Made by a program: the position numbers and the translations under genes
Shown here: piece by piece, positions 1 to 11,054 of the stretch
Numbering within the stretch: the stretch's first letter is position 1
Layout: each line of letters begins with the position of its first letter
DNA from: Maylandia zebra
Lineage: Eukaryota; Chordata; Actinopteri; Cichliformes; Cichlidae
Assembly (NCBI RefSeq): GCF_041146795.1
Contig: NC_135170.1
Coordinates: 6,066,033 to 6,130,032, forward strand
DNA: 64,000 bases
Direction: 5' to 3'
The notes under the pieces: generated by a model
Told to the model about the DNA's origin: nothing
The model's database searches: none
What the model saw: only the letters and a program-made list of their open reading frames with translations

Positions 1-1080
1 CCCGGCCTCTCTGGAGTTTACAGAAACAGACACAGGTGACTTTTGTATTTTTATACACCTCTGCGGAGAGAGGAATGAAAGGACAGTCCCAACAGACAGA
101 ACCCAATTGCTTTGTACCACGTTTCAGGTGTTGATGAATAAACGGTGAAACTGACAGCCATGTTTGTCTCTGTTGTTCTGCCCTTCCCCTTTTTCCACCT
201 GCCCCTAGACAACGCCTCCTCAAGAGTTGTTCCTTCCTCACCTGCTGATGTTGTAGCTGTTGTGATTTGTTTGTTGTTGTGGTCTCTTTCATGTTTATTC
301 CTCTCTATGTCTCCCTTTTTTTCCTAAAGAAAAGCCACATTAAAACCACCAGCAGAGAAACATGGGTTTAAACCTCTTTTTTTAAGGAAAAAAACACAAA
401 AAAATCCTTATGCCTACCTCAGAAGTGAAAGGAATTCCAGCTCTAAAAAAAGGGCCCAGTGTTTTTTAAAGTGAAGCCTGCAGTAGAGTTGTGGTGGTCA
501 GTGGGGGTAGTTGAGGTTTGCAGACACTTTAACAGAAGCAGAGAGGGCAAAAGCCTGAAGGTGCTATTCTTTCTTTCTCAGAGGTCTGCTGGCTGCTCAG
601 TATGACTATACTGTTGTGTAGTAGTGTAGCTACGGTCACTCTGGCATGGCAGGGTCCTCCTCATGGTGCTAAAATAAAACCACAGTTTTTTTTTCTTGGT
701 GTCCAGAATGAGACAGACTTCTTCTATTTCCAGCTTTGGTAATGTTGGCAACCAGCGTAGCGCCTCTTTAAGCCTCTTTTTTTATGTTTTGAACTTCCCC
801 CTTCACTTTTAACTGTCATCCAGATTCTAGTCCACCAACTATCTGTTGTGGTCTGTTTCTTGTTTTTCTTTTCTTGAAGTTTCTCAACAACAACAAAATT
901 CGAGCTGTGATAAAATGCGCAGAAAGAGAACCATCAGTGAGAGTTTGTGAGAGAAGGCAGACAGACACACCCATGGGGGAAAACACCACAAGGATCTGTA
1001 CCTATTTTGTATATGTATAATAAATTGAGATGTTTTTAATTATTTTGAATGCTGAAATAAAGCATGTTAAGTGGTCGAAC
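1..1080 (+). other. Non-coding DNA, possible 3' UTR of an upstream gene
   Basis: No convincing reading frame or repeat is visible. AATAAA signals on the + strand lie at 137-142, 1019-1024 and 1056-1061, the last two in an AT-rich stretch. This suggests, without proof, the end of a transcript that starts outside the window. The gene cannot be named from what is here. Confidence 0.3.
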
Positions 1081-2229
1081 AATGAATCCTGCCTAATTGC
1101 CTGACTGACCCCCTGCACTTCTCCCCCCCTCCAAAAAAAGAAGAGACTTGAAGTAAAGCACCTTTTGCCTTTTTTACAACTTGTACAGTAACAGAGAGAG
1201 ACAAGATTAAAGAAACATGACAGAAAGATTTCTGCCTCTTGTTTAATATTTTGCTAATATATTCCTCTGTAGACGAAAGATGTTAGCAGATTTTGAAACA
1301 TTTTTGAAGGTAGCACCTTGACTTGTGTCTCTTGATCATGTAAGCCTTTGCTTCTCTTTGCAGTTTTGAGTGCTGCCACTTAAAATAAGCAGGTGAATAA
1401 CGCGGCTTCTAATTGTGAAACCTGTCCAACTTACTGGGGGTCAGAAAAAATGAGGAGAGCAGCCTACCTTTCAGTCAGATTCCACATTGTGACTTCTTCC
1501 ATGCCATTAAATCCATATAGAAAAATGCACATCCATAATCCGCCAAGAAAGTGTCAGCCTGATAGTCCATTTACGAGTAATTCTGTCCATCTTGACAAGT
1601 CCCTACAACAATCTTTTACCCCACTGTTTCCACAGCTGGTCAGCCCATCTGCTCAACTCAGACTGCAGAACTGAGGGGCTTGTTGGTGCTGGAGGGAACC
1701 AGCTCTGCTCTCAGACTGTTGGCATCAATTTGGCTTCACAAAGACACTGATTGTCCACCTTGAGGGAGCCAGGGAAGAGAGGGTAGGTTTGCACTCCCCG
1801 GTGGGAATCTGGATTATTTCCGCAAGAATTTAGGCCTTTATTTGAGGCCTGGGCAGAGGAATGTTAACCTCTCCAGTTTCGGACAACAGAGGAGGTTCTG
1901 TTTGCAGAGAGGAAGCTTCTCTTCAGGCTTGTGTGACTTTATACCAAGAGTAAACATCAGAAGGGTGCGATGAGGCCAGAAAAAAGGAGAGAACAGATAC
2001 AGCTAGAGGATGACTTTTAAGCAAGATCTTTGAAGGGACAGTTTCTGTTTATTCTTTTAGGCACCAGCTACTAAATATATGAACACATAAAATAAAAAGA
2101 AGCTTTGTAACAGATTTAGCTACTGTACCACCTAACTTCCATCGTCAGTGTTCTATCATCTAAAGATGGTATTGACATGAAATTCTCACCGATCCAATCC
2201 ACACATGCAAAGAAAGCAAACCATAGATG
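1081..2229. other. Intergenic DNA, nothing recognised
   Basis: I see no V exon, transposon coding remnant or RNA gene here. A short open stretch near 1393-1674 has no family resemblance and looks like chance. Confidence 0.4.
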
Positions 2230-2990
2230 ACTGTAAATTATGTGTAATAATGCAGAACACACAGGGAAAAAGTATTGAGGCTGGTAACTGAAATTTATTT
2301 AATACTTTCTACTCAAGCCTTTGTTGGTGAGAACCGTTTCAAAGATCCTCCTGTGTGGAGAAACTAGTCCCATGCATTGTGACTTTGGCCCATTCCTTGG
2401 CTGTGTGTTTGGGATCGTTGTCTTGCTGAAACCTACACCCTCATTTAATCTTCATCTGTCTCTGTACATTTTTCCTTTCATCCTTCCTTCAATTATGTGA
2501 AGCATGCTAGTACTGTATGCTGAAAAACAACCCCACACTATGACGTTCCCACCTCCAAACTTTACTGTTGGTATGGTGTGTTCGGGTCATATGCAGTGAC
2601 TTTTGACCTCCAAGCATGGTGTGTATCCAAAGAGTTTAATGTTGGTCTCATCTGACCAGACTATATTCCCACAGTATTTCTCAGGTTCGTCTAAATGTTG
2701 TTCAGCAAACATTAAAAGTCTTGCATGGTGAGTGTGCTTACAGGCCATGGTGGCTGAGTGCATCAGAAACAAAAACAAAACAAAACAAAAATACCACCCA
2801 GGACTCTTGAGAAGCTGCAATCCTCTATCACACAGGAATGGAACAACATTCCTCTCTCAAAAGTCCACCACCTCAGTTTCCAAATGTTTATGGAACATTA
2901 ACAGTAAATATGGTTTTCCCCCAGTTACTTTCTTTCTTTTCATCTTTTTGGAATTTCTACAAACCTTTTTCATTGCTCACAGTTAACTCA
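2230..2990 (-). mobile_element. Degenerate Tc1/mariner transposon fragment
   Basis: Read on the - strand, 2587-2820 encodes a decayed transposase piece with the run AEQHLDEPEKY followed by IVWSDETNIKLFG. This is the first catalytic-Asp region of Tc1-type DDE transposases (usual form LWSDETKIELFG). The rest of the transposase is frame-broken and no terminal inverted repeats were found, so the copy is old and inactive. It lies about 400 bp upstream of V1. Confidence 0.6.
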
Positions 2991-3401
2991 GGATTACTCA
3001 GAGTTGACTGACTGTTGTTTGAGCTCAGTGTGTCACCTTTTGCTATCTTTTCTATTTTATTTACCATTAATTTAATACTTGAGTTAAATTTCAATCTCCA
3101 GAAACCCAACCTTATCAGTTCATTTTCAGTTGCCTTTTTTTAGGCATTTTTTTTATTGAAAGGTAAAGACGCTACAATAATACAAAAAGTACTGTTGTGC
3201 AGCACACTCTACATTTATTTATATTCATAGTATCAAGGGTTCAGTACCCTATTAATGCCAAGCAGAGGCGCTAAATAATCACAGTTGTGTAAATCCATGC
3301 CACCACATGGAAACACCTCTTAGGCTGTCTCTGTATCACACAGTGTCAACAGCAGTTGCACAAGTACTCTTTGTGATTCTCTGGCTTTCACCTTCACAAT
3401 A

Positions 3402-3829
3402 ATGATGCTCAGACTCCTTCAATTAGCTGCTCTTCCACTATGTCTAGCAGGTAAATTCCTGAGTTCTGTAGGTACTGATTTAAATATTAATGCTTCTAAT
3501 AACTCCAACTGTGTGCTTCAATTGTGTTTTTTCTGTAGGGCTCTCATCAAAAACTGTCCATCAGAGTCCTGCTCAGATGTTCAAAGTGGCTGGAAAACAA
3601 GTCCTGATTAACTGCAATCACAGTAACAGTGATTTTTACATGATCCAGTGGTACAAGCAGTCTACAAGGAGGAATGAAATGACTCTCATTGGATTTGCAC
3701 GATATGACAGTCAGGCTGTTGAAGGCCCATTCCAAGCACTTTATAACGTGAGCGGAGACGGCAGAAGTGCTTCGTCTCTTCACTTTTTAGCCCACGGCAG
3801 TGCGATATATTTTTGTGCTGCAAGTGAAG
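3402..3829 (+). CDS. TRBV: V1: T-cell receptor V gene, beta type, apparently functional
   Basis: Germline variable segment encoding the antigen-binding V domain of a TCR chain after V(D)J joining. The leader exon is 3402-3450 (ATGATG start, hydrophobic, rich in Leu) and ends in a split Gly codon before a GTAAAT donor. The 88-bp intron ends in TGTAG and the V exon is 3539-3829. In the spliced protein the landmark residues are Cys42, Trp54 (in QWYKQ) and Cys109 (in IYFCAAS), the canonical Ig-V disulphide and core Trp. The N-terminus reads KTVHQSPAQM, as in fish beta V genes. No stop or frameshift. A recombination signal follows directly at 3830. Beta versus another TCR chain is inferred from resemblance; the V-gene identity is certain. 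Confidence 0.85.
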
Positions 3830-3868
3830 CACCCTGCTGCATCACCCGAGCGGTCTGTAACAAAAACC
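3830..3868 (+). other. V1 recombination signal sequence (23-RSS)
   Basis: Heptamer CACCCTG at 3830-3836 (consensus CACAGTG, two mismatches), 23-bp spacer, perfect nonamer ACAAAAACC at 3860-3868. Recognised by RAG1/RAG2. The weak heptamer may lower usage. Confidence 0.8.
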
Positions 3869-3869
3869 C

Positions 3870-4254
3870 TCACCACACTCATCTGCTGTAACCACACATT
3901 CTGCAAACACTTTGTCAATATCTGGTGTCAGACAGCCGATTATGCAGGATTAAAACAAAACTTTGAATGGTGGGGCATGGCATTACCAAAGACAGTTTGA
4001 CACGTTTGCGCCATGAAAAATCGTCACTCTTCCCCAAACCCCTGCAATTCTGGGAGCCTGACCAGGCCCTGGTGTTCTTCTTCCTGATGTTCAAACAATG
4101 CCAGTCCTTAATTTTTCACCTTTTTGCCATTCCCTGTTAGTATTATCACAACCTCACTTCTTAACAGTTAGCAGAGCTTCATGAGGTTCTTGACATCGTG
4201 CTAAACCCCTTGCCTTGTAGCTACATTTTGAGTGCGTGCATGTGGGTGCAGAAC
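3870..4254. other. Intergenic DNA between V1 and the L2 nest
   Basis: No coding or repeat signal recognised. Confidence 0.35.
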
Positions 4255-4655
4255 ATTCAATTCAATTCAATTTTATTTATATAGTGCCAAATCACAACAA
4301 AAGTCGCCTCAAGGCGCTTTATATTGTACACTAGATCGCACAATAATAGATACAGAGAAAAACCCAACAATCATATGACCTCCTATGAGCAAGCAGTTTG
4401 GCGACAGTGGGAAGGAGGGGCGGGGCCATCTGCTGCGACCGGTTGGGGTGAGAGAAGGAAGACAGGATAAAGACATGCTGTGGAAGAGAGACAGAGGTTA
4501 ATAACAGATATGATTCAATGCAGAGAGGTCTGTTAACACATAGTGAGTGAGAAAGGTGACTGGAAAGGAAAAACTCAATGCATCATGGGAATCCCCGGCA
4601 GCCTACACCTATTGCAGCATAACTAAGGGAGGATTCAGGGTCACCTGGTCCAGCC

Positions 4656-5642
4656 CTAACTATATGCTTTAGCAGAAAGGAAAGTTTTAAGCCTAATCTT
4701 AAAAGTAGAGATAGCGTCTGTCTCCCGAATCCAAACTGGAAGCTGGTTCCACAGAAGAGGGGCCTGAAAACTGAAGGCTAGCCCTCCCATTCTACTTTTA
4801 AATACTCTAGGAACAACAAGTAGGCCTGCAAAGCGAGAGCGAAGTGCTCTAATAGGGTGATATGGTACTACAAGGTCGTTAAGATAAGATGGGGCCTGAT
4901 TATTTAAGACCTTGTATGTGAGGAGCAGGATTTTGAATTCAATTCTGGATTTAACAGGAAGCCAATGAAGGGAAGCCAAAACAGGAGAAATCTGCTCTCT
5001 CTTTCTAGTCCCTGTCAGGACTCTTGCTGCAGCATTTTGGATTAGCTGAAGGCTTTTCAGCGAGTTTTTTGGACATCCTGATAATAATGAATTACAGTCG
5101 TCCAGCCTGGAAGTAATAAATGCATGAACTAGTTTTTCAGCATCACTCTGAGACAAGATATTTCTAATTTTAGAGATGTTGCGCAAATGGAAGAAAGCAG
5201 TCTTACATATTTCTTTAATATGTGTATTGAAGGACATATCCTGGTCAAAAATGACTCCAAGGTTCCTCACAGCGTTACTGGAGGCCAAGGTAATGCCATC
5301 CAGAGTAAGAATCTGGTTAGATACCATATTTCTAGGCTTTTCAGGGCCGAGTACAATAACCTCAGTTTGATCTGAATTAAGAAGCAGAAAGTTAGCGGCC
5401 ATCCAGGTCTTTATGTCTTTAAGACATTCCTGCAGTTTAACTAATTGGTGTGTGTTATCTGGCTTCATGGACAGATAGAGCTGGGTGTCATCAGCATAGC
5501 AGTGAAAATTTATGCTATGTCTTCTAATGATACTGCCTAAGGGAAGCATGTATAATGTAAACAGAATTGGTCCTAGCACTGAACCCTGTGGAACTCCATA
5601 ATTAACCTCAGTGTGTGAAGAGGACTCTCCATTTACATGCAC
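4656..5642 (-). pseudogene. L2 reverse transcriptase, C-terminal half
   Basis: A 328-codon open stretch of LINE reverse transcriptase. It shows the palm motif [14 protein letters not shown] near its start, then the catalytic [11 protein letters not shown] box (the YxDD aspartates bind the metals). After that come the thumb and the C-terminal region with RLDDCNSLL and ASLHWLPV, typical of L2/CR1 elements. It is only part of ORF2: the upstream portion is interrupted by the solo LTR that starts at 5740, so no full-length enzyme can be made from this copy. Confidence 0.85.
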
Positions 5643-5739
5643 AAACTGGAGTCTATTAGATAGATATGATACAAACCACTGCGTTCAGCACCTGTAATAC
5701 CTACAGCATGTTCTAATCGCTCTAATAGGATATTATGGT

Positions 5740-6107
5740 TGTTAGATTTTGTATTGTTGATTGTCATTTATGCTTAGAAATATTTAACCATGTATGCTTA
5801 GAGGTGTATAATCAATTGTGTAGTGATAGGATGTGTGATCTTTAACAGGCTACAAAGGCTTGGTGTGTATTCCACACCTACATCCTGGGAGCATGGGAAG
5901 AGGTCGTACCTTTTCTTATTGTTTTATGGTAGGATTAACGTAGCTACGTCTGTTCTAGTCTAAGTGCTTTTTGTTTAGATGAACTGCTGGACTTCCTCAC
6001 CGTGCTATCTAGGGTGAACCATCTAGGGTGAGGGGGGGTCTACCCTCTTCCTGACCAAGGATGTTTGCCTTTGTGCTTTCATGTATATGACCCTTTGATC
6101 AGCAGTA

Positions 6108-6169
<62 letters not shown>

Positions 6170-6431
6170 CTTTGTTCACATGTATATCTATGTAAGATGC
6201 TATATGTTAATGACCCTATGCATATTCATGTAACCACAATAAAAGGAGTGCTATGGGGAGCCTGGCTGAGAGTCTGATGGAGGTCAAGTGGTGGGACGAC
6301 ACTTGGCTCTAGCCAGGTCTCCCTCATGCATGAGTAAACCAGAGAACTTTGGTGCCTTGAGTCTTGCTTTTTGCTGCGTAGCAGATTGTCCTTAACGTTC
6401 CAGCGAATAGGTTCGAGCTACAAACCTATCA
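5740..6431 (+). mobile_element. Solo LTR of a retroviral/LTR element, copy 1
   Basis: Starts TGTTAG and ends CTATCA, so it has TG...CA ends, and is flanked by the 5-bp duplication ATGGT (5735-5739 and 6432-6436) inside the L2 sequence. It has an AATAAA signal at 6238-6243 and a CA microsatellite at 6109-6164. No internal coding region remains, as expected after LTR-LTR recombination. A related copy in the opposite orientation lies at 21759-22379. Confidence 0.8.
6109..6164. repeat. (CA)n microsatellite
   Basis: About 28 uninterrupted CA units inside solo LTR copy 1. The related LTR at 21759 has the complementary GT run at the matching place. Confidence 0.95.
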
Positions 6432-6436
6432 ATGGT

Positions 6437-7555
6437 CAACAGTATCGAATGCTGCACTAAGGTCTAGCAGGACAAGCACAGAGATGAGTCCACTGTCAGA
6501 GGCCATAAGAAGGTCATTTGTAACCTTCACTAAAGCTGTTTCTGTGCTGTGCTGAGCTCTGAAACCTGACTGAAACTCTTCAAATAAACCATTCCTCTGC
6601 AGATGATCTGTTAGCTGTTTGACAACTACTCTTTCAAGGATTTTTGATATGAAAGGAAGGTTGGAGATTGGCCTATAATTAGCTAAGACTGCTGGGTCTA
6701 GAGATTATTTTTGAGTAAAGGTTTAACTACAGCTAGCTTGAAGGCCTGTGGTACATAGCCGATCATTAGAGATAGGTTGATCATATTTAAGATCGAAGAA
6801 TTAATTAATGGCAGGACTTCTTTGAGCAGTTTTGTAGGAATGGGGTCTAAAAGACACGTTGATGATTTGGAGGAAGTAATTATTGAAGTTAACTCAGAAA
6901 GATCAATTGGAGAAAAAGAGTCTAACTTAACATCAATGGTACTAAGAGTAACTGTAGATAATATTACATCTGTGGGATGATTATTGGTAATTTTTTCTCT
7001 AATGATAAAAATTTTATTTGTGAAGAAGTTCATGAAGTCATTACTAGTTAACGTTAAAGGGATGGTTGGCTCAAAAGAGCTCTGACTTTTTGTCAGCCTG
7101 GCTACAGTGCTGAAGAGAAACCTGGGGTTGTTCTTATTTTCTTCAATCAGTGATGATTAGTAAGATGTTCTGGCTTTGCGGAGGGCTTTCTTATAAAGCA
7201 GCAAACTATTTCTCCAGGCTAAATGATGATCCTCTAAATTTGTGACACGCCATTTCCTCTCCAGATTACGAGTCATCTGCTTTAAGGTACGTGTTTCAGA
7301 ATTATACCACGGAGTCAGGTACTTCTGATTAGAGACCTTAGTTTTCACAGGAGCTACAGTATCCAGAGTCGTACGTAGTGAGGAGGTGAAATTATTAACA
7401 AGATAATCGACCTGTGTTGGGGTAGCGTTCAGATAGCTGCTCTGCTCTGTGTTGGTACAGGTCATTGGAGATGATAACAGTGGGTGGATTATATTCTTAA
7501 ACTTAGTTACAGCGCTTTCAGAAAGACATCTACTGTGATAAAGTCCACTCTCCAC
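6437..7555 (-). pseudogene. L2 ORF2 middle region, broken
   Basis: Two - strand open stretches (6698-7033 and 7157-7555) plus the broken run 6437-6697 encode the part of L2 ORF2 between endonuclease and RT palm. Recognisable pieces are SSKSSTCLLDPIPTKLLKE and GYVPQAFKLAVVKPLLK. These are the RT-0/RT-1 regions of L2-like elements. Frame breaks between the pieces show decay. Confidence 0.7.
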
Positions 7556-7628
7556 CGCTGTGTAATCAATTATTGTAAATGTAAATGTTATCAGGAAATG
7601 ATCAGACAGGAGAGGATTTTCAGGAAAC

Positions 7629-8406
7629 TGTCATGGTCTACGGTGGGTGGCTGGAGTTTCCATTAGGCTCCTGAACTGACCTGGGATCCGCCCCTGGGCA
7701 GGGCCAACTCCAGCTCCTGCACACCTGGAGCCTATTGCAGGCTATCAAGCCAGAGGGATTTAAACCACACATCGATGTTCACTCACTGCCAGTTCGTCAT
7801 CAACCCATGTTGGTAACAGGTCTTGTGTTTCAAATTCTCGCTGTGATTCATCTTACTAACAAAGACTCTTTTGTGCTACAGTTGCTGTACCCACCCTGGC
7901 TCACTCCACCTCCGGACTCGGAATACCTAGTGATCATTTTGGAAATCCCTCTGTGCCTCACCTGCCTGCCCTCCTGCCATCACACTCCATCTGGAGCCCC
8001 GGATCTCAGGTCAGCCTTTCCACGCCACTCAGCCTCCCCTGGATCTTCATCATCCCCCTCTCAAACACTCCAGGTCCCTAACTGCAAGTAAGAATTGCTG
8101 CTCTTATACTGGCCACTTCTGAGCTGCCTTCACTACCTGCCTAACTCCTATATCCTCTCCCCTCAGTGTGACTGTTCCCCACTCAGCTCCGTTCCACTTC
8201 TCAGGCCTCGTTCCCTCGCCCTAGCCACGTTCCCCTGGGCACGCCACACCAAGGCTCCACGTCTCGTCATTTTCTGTCTTTGCCACGTTTCCCTTTTTTT
8301 GTTCCCCTTGCACTTAACCGTAATAAACTATTAAATCATCTACTGTCTCCGCTCTGGGTTTCTGCACCTGAGTCCTATTCAGTACCGGCCATCCGTCGCC
8401 GTGACA
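7629..8406 (+). repeat. 5' LTR of the chromovirus
   Basis: Begins TGTCATGG and ends GCCGTGACA. A TATA-like ATTTAAA lies at 7758-7764, and GCCAGTTCGT at 7788-7797 falls where transcription would be expected to start. That decamer is the exact reverse complement of 8409-8418 just downstream of the LTR. A CGTAATAAAC polyadenylation-like motif lies near 8320. The whole 778 bp recurs at 12782-13559. Confidence 0.92.
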
Positions 8407-8408
8407 GT

Positions 8409-8418
8409 ACGAACTGGC
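8409..8418 (+). other. Putative self-primer binding site
   Basis: ACGAACTGGC, 2 nt after the 5' LTR. It is a perfect complement of 7788-7797, at the predicted mRNA 5' end. I did not test it against tRNA 3' ends. The assignment as PBS is inferred from position and self-complementarity. Confidence 0.6.
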
Positions 8419-8424
8419 CAACAA

Positions 8425-9444
8425 ATGGACTCAGCAGACCCAGTACATGCAGCAGTCTTCAAGCAGGGAGCCATTTTAGGGGCTCATGAGCAAGCGTTGC
8501 AGGTTCTCGACACCCGGTGTCAAGCCATAGGCGAGACCCAGGCTAGGATCTTAGCTTCCCTGCAGGAGATTCAGTCGGCTCTTTCCCCTCCTCCAGGCCC
8601 ATCCTCCGCGTCCCCTGCGCCCGTGGCAGAACCTCCCCAGTCTTCCCCAGCTCCGACCCCTTCGGGCTCCGTGTTTCGCGATGCTGCATTCCCAGAACCC
8701 GAGCCGTACTCTGGGGAGCGGGGCCGCTGTACGGCCTTTCTACTGAAATGTTCTCTCGCGTTCACGCATTCACCCCGTTCATTTACTAGCGAATCAGCTC
8801 GGGTAGCATATCTGGTGGCTAAGCTACAGGGCAAGGCGCTGTTATGGGCCGAGGCGTACCTGTCGGCTCACCCGCTCCCAACCTGCTCGTTTGATGATTT
8901 TCTGTGCGAGTTTAAAAAGACCTTTACTCACCCAGTATCGGAGGGTAGTTCTGATGAAAGGTTGCTCGGGTTGCAACAGGGGAGCCGGAGTGTCGCGGAG
9001 TTCATTATCGACTTCCGTACTGCAGCCGCCGAGGCCAATTGGCCCGATCATGCCCTTCGGGGAGTGTTCCGTCGCGCCTTAAACGACGAGCTCAAAGACC
9101 AGCTCGCTTCCCGCGATGAGCCCGAATCCTTTGAAGACTTGGTCTCCCTTTCCCTTCGGATAGATAATCGCCTGAGGGAAAGGGAGGCAGAAAAGAACCA
9201 GAAACATCGTAAACCTGCGCCTCGTACGTTTTCACTTCCTCCACCGTCACGTCCGGTGTCAACATCCGCTCCCGTTTCCGTGGAAACGGACGCCGCTCCG
9301 GAGCCTATGCTAATCGGCCGCTCTCGTCTCACACCAGAGGAGCGAGAACGACGGCTTCGGTCGGGCGCGTGTTTTTACTGTGGCTCAGTGGAGCATAGGT
9401 TAGCGCAGTGTTCGGTTCGGCCAAAAGGCTCCGCCCGCCGGTAA
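8425..9444 (+). CDS. gag: Gag of the chromovirus
   Basis: A 339-aa capsid/nucleocapsid polyprotein. The ATG at 8425 (MDSADPV) is the first after the LTR and lies 18 nt downstream of it. There is an N-terminal helical stretch, then a Pro/Ser linker (residues about 60-90), then the retrotransposon Gag core (residues about 95-250, with [13 protein letters not shown] and [14 protein letters not shown]). A basic tail follows, and a CCHC zinc knuckle at residues 316-329 (CFYC....H....C) that packages RNA. The frame is intact. The pol frame overlaps its 3' end by 37 nt in another frame, so translation of pol would need a ribosomal frameshift or reinitiation. Confidence 0.9.
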   Translation: MDSADPVHAAVFKQGAILGAHEQALQVLDTRCQAIGETQARILASLQEIQSALSPPPGPSSASPAPVAEPPQSSPAPTPSGSVFRDAAFPEPEPYSGERGRCTAFLLKCSLAFTHSPRSFTSESARVAYLVAKLQGKALLWAEAYLSAHPLPTCSFDDFLCEFKKTFTHPVSEGSSDERLLGLQQGSRSVAEFIIDFRTAAAEANWPDHALRGVFRRALNDELKDQLASRDEPESFEDLVSLSLRIDNRLREREAEKNQKHRKPAPRTFSLPPPSRPVSTSAPVSVETDAAPEPMLIGRSRLTPEERERRLRSGACFYCGSVEHRLAQCSVRPKGSARR

Positions 9445-11054
9445 TTTCGGGGATACAGGTGGGCGGATCCTCTTTCAGTTCCAAACCCCGGTTAATTCTA
9501 CCAGTCACCCTGTGTCTAAATAAGGTTTCTCACCCCCTCCATGCTCTCGTTGATTCCGGAGCAGAGCAAAATTTAATAGATTTAGCTCTCGCTAGACGCC
9601 TTCATTTGCCACTCAAGACTCTCGATCCTCCCATCCCTGTTACCGCATTAAACGATCAAATATTCTCTCAGATAACCCATCAGGCTGGCCCCGTAACCCT
9701 CGTCACCTCTGGAAACCACCATGAAGCCATTACCTTATTCACCTTCTCTTCTCCTGATTCACCACTCATCCTAGGCTACCCCTGGCTACAGAAACATAAC
9801 CCTCATATAGACTGGTCTGGAAGTAAAATCGCTAGTTGGAGCCCTTTTTGTCTAGCCCACTGCCTCAAGTCTGCCCTACCGCCGGGTGCCCCTGACACTA
9901 ACACCTCGGGCGTTGATCCGGTTGACCTCACACTCATCCCACCTGAGTACCATGACCTCCAGGAAGTTTTCAGTAAAGACAAAGCGTCGTCCTTACCACC
10001 CCACAGGCCTTATGACTGCGCTATCGACCTTCTACCTGGTGCTCCGCTTCCCTCTAGCCGGCTATTCAACATCTCCAGACCAGAAAGAGAGTCCATGGAA
10101 AAGTACATCCACGAGTCATTAGCTGCAGGTATCATCCGCCCATCCTCCTCTCCAGTGGCCGCCGGCTTCTTTTTTGTGGAAAAGAAGGATAAATCACTCC
10201 GTCCATGCATAGACTACAGAGGGTTAAACGACATCACCATTAAAAACAAATATCCTTTACCCCTTATCAGCTCAGCCTTCGAACCCCTCCATGAAGTCAC
10301 CGTATTCACCAAACTGGATCTCCGCAATGCCTACCACCTTGTCTGCATCAGGGAGGGGGACGAATGGAAAACGGCTTTTAATACGCCCCTAGGTCATTTT
10401 GAGTATTTGGTCATGCCGTTTGGGTTAACCAATGCCCCCGCTGTCTTTCAGAACCTGGTCAACGACGTGCTCCGTGATTTCCTGAACCAGTTTGTCTTTG
10501 TTTATCTTGATGACATACTCATTTTCTCCAAGACCCCCCAGGAACACCATGTCCACGTCCGAGCAGTCCTCCAACGCCTCCTGGAAAACCGACTTTACGT
10601 CAAAGCCGAGAAATGTGAGTTTCATGCACAATCTGTCACTTTTCTTGGCTATATACTCGCAGGAGGGCAGGTGAAGACTGATCCAGCCAAGATCCGCACG
10701 ATCCTAGAGTGGCCCACGCCCACGTCACGCAAGCACTTACAACGTTTCCTCGGCTTTGCCAATTTCTACCGGAGGTTTATTCGCAACTACAGCCAGGTAG
10801 CCACTCCTCTCACTACACTCACATCCACCAAAAGACAGTTCATCTGGACACCTGAAGCTGAGGTAGCATTCAGTAGGCTCAAGCGCCTATTTACTTCAGC
10901 TCCAGTATTGTGTCACCCAGATCACTCCAAGCCATTTGTTCTAGAGGTAGACGCGTCCGACGTCGGCGTCGGAGCGGTCCTTTCACAGCATTCAGGTTCC
11001 AAGGCCAAGTTACACCCATGTGCCTTTTTTTTCACGTCGACTCTCGTCAGCTGA
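9408..11054 (+). pseudogene. pol: Pol 5' part: protease, reverse transcriptase, start of RNase H
   Basis: A 548-codon frame overlapping gag. The aspartic protease active site DSG is at residues 49-51. The RT follows, with [16 protein letters not shown] and LRNAYHLV in the fingers/palm and the catalytic YLDD near residue 365 ([13 protein letters not shown]). The connection domain [13 protein letters not shown] and the RNase H start ([17 protein letters not shown]) come next. The frame runs out just after a run of eight T at 11025-11032, while RNase H continues in another frame at 11033. So a one-base length change in that homopolymer breaks pol here. With such young LTRs it may be a real mutation or an assembly error. 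Confidence 0.88.

Noticed and set aside
7735..8334. Two frames in the chromovirus LTR, repeated at 12888-13487
   Set aside because: They are chance frames within the LTR, duplicated because the LTR is duplicated; no domain resemblance.
8571..9332. Antisense frames across the gag region
   Set aside because: Shadows of the gag coding sequence, which has a clear zinc knuckle on the + strand.
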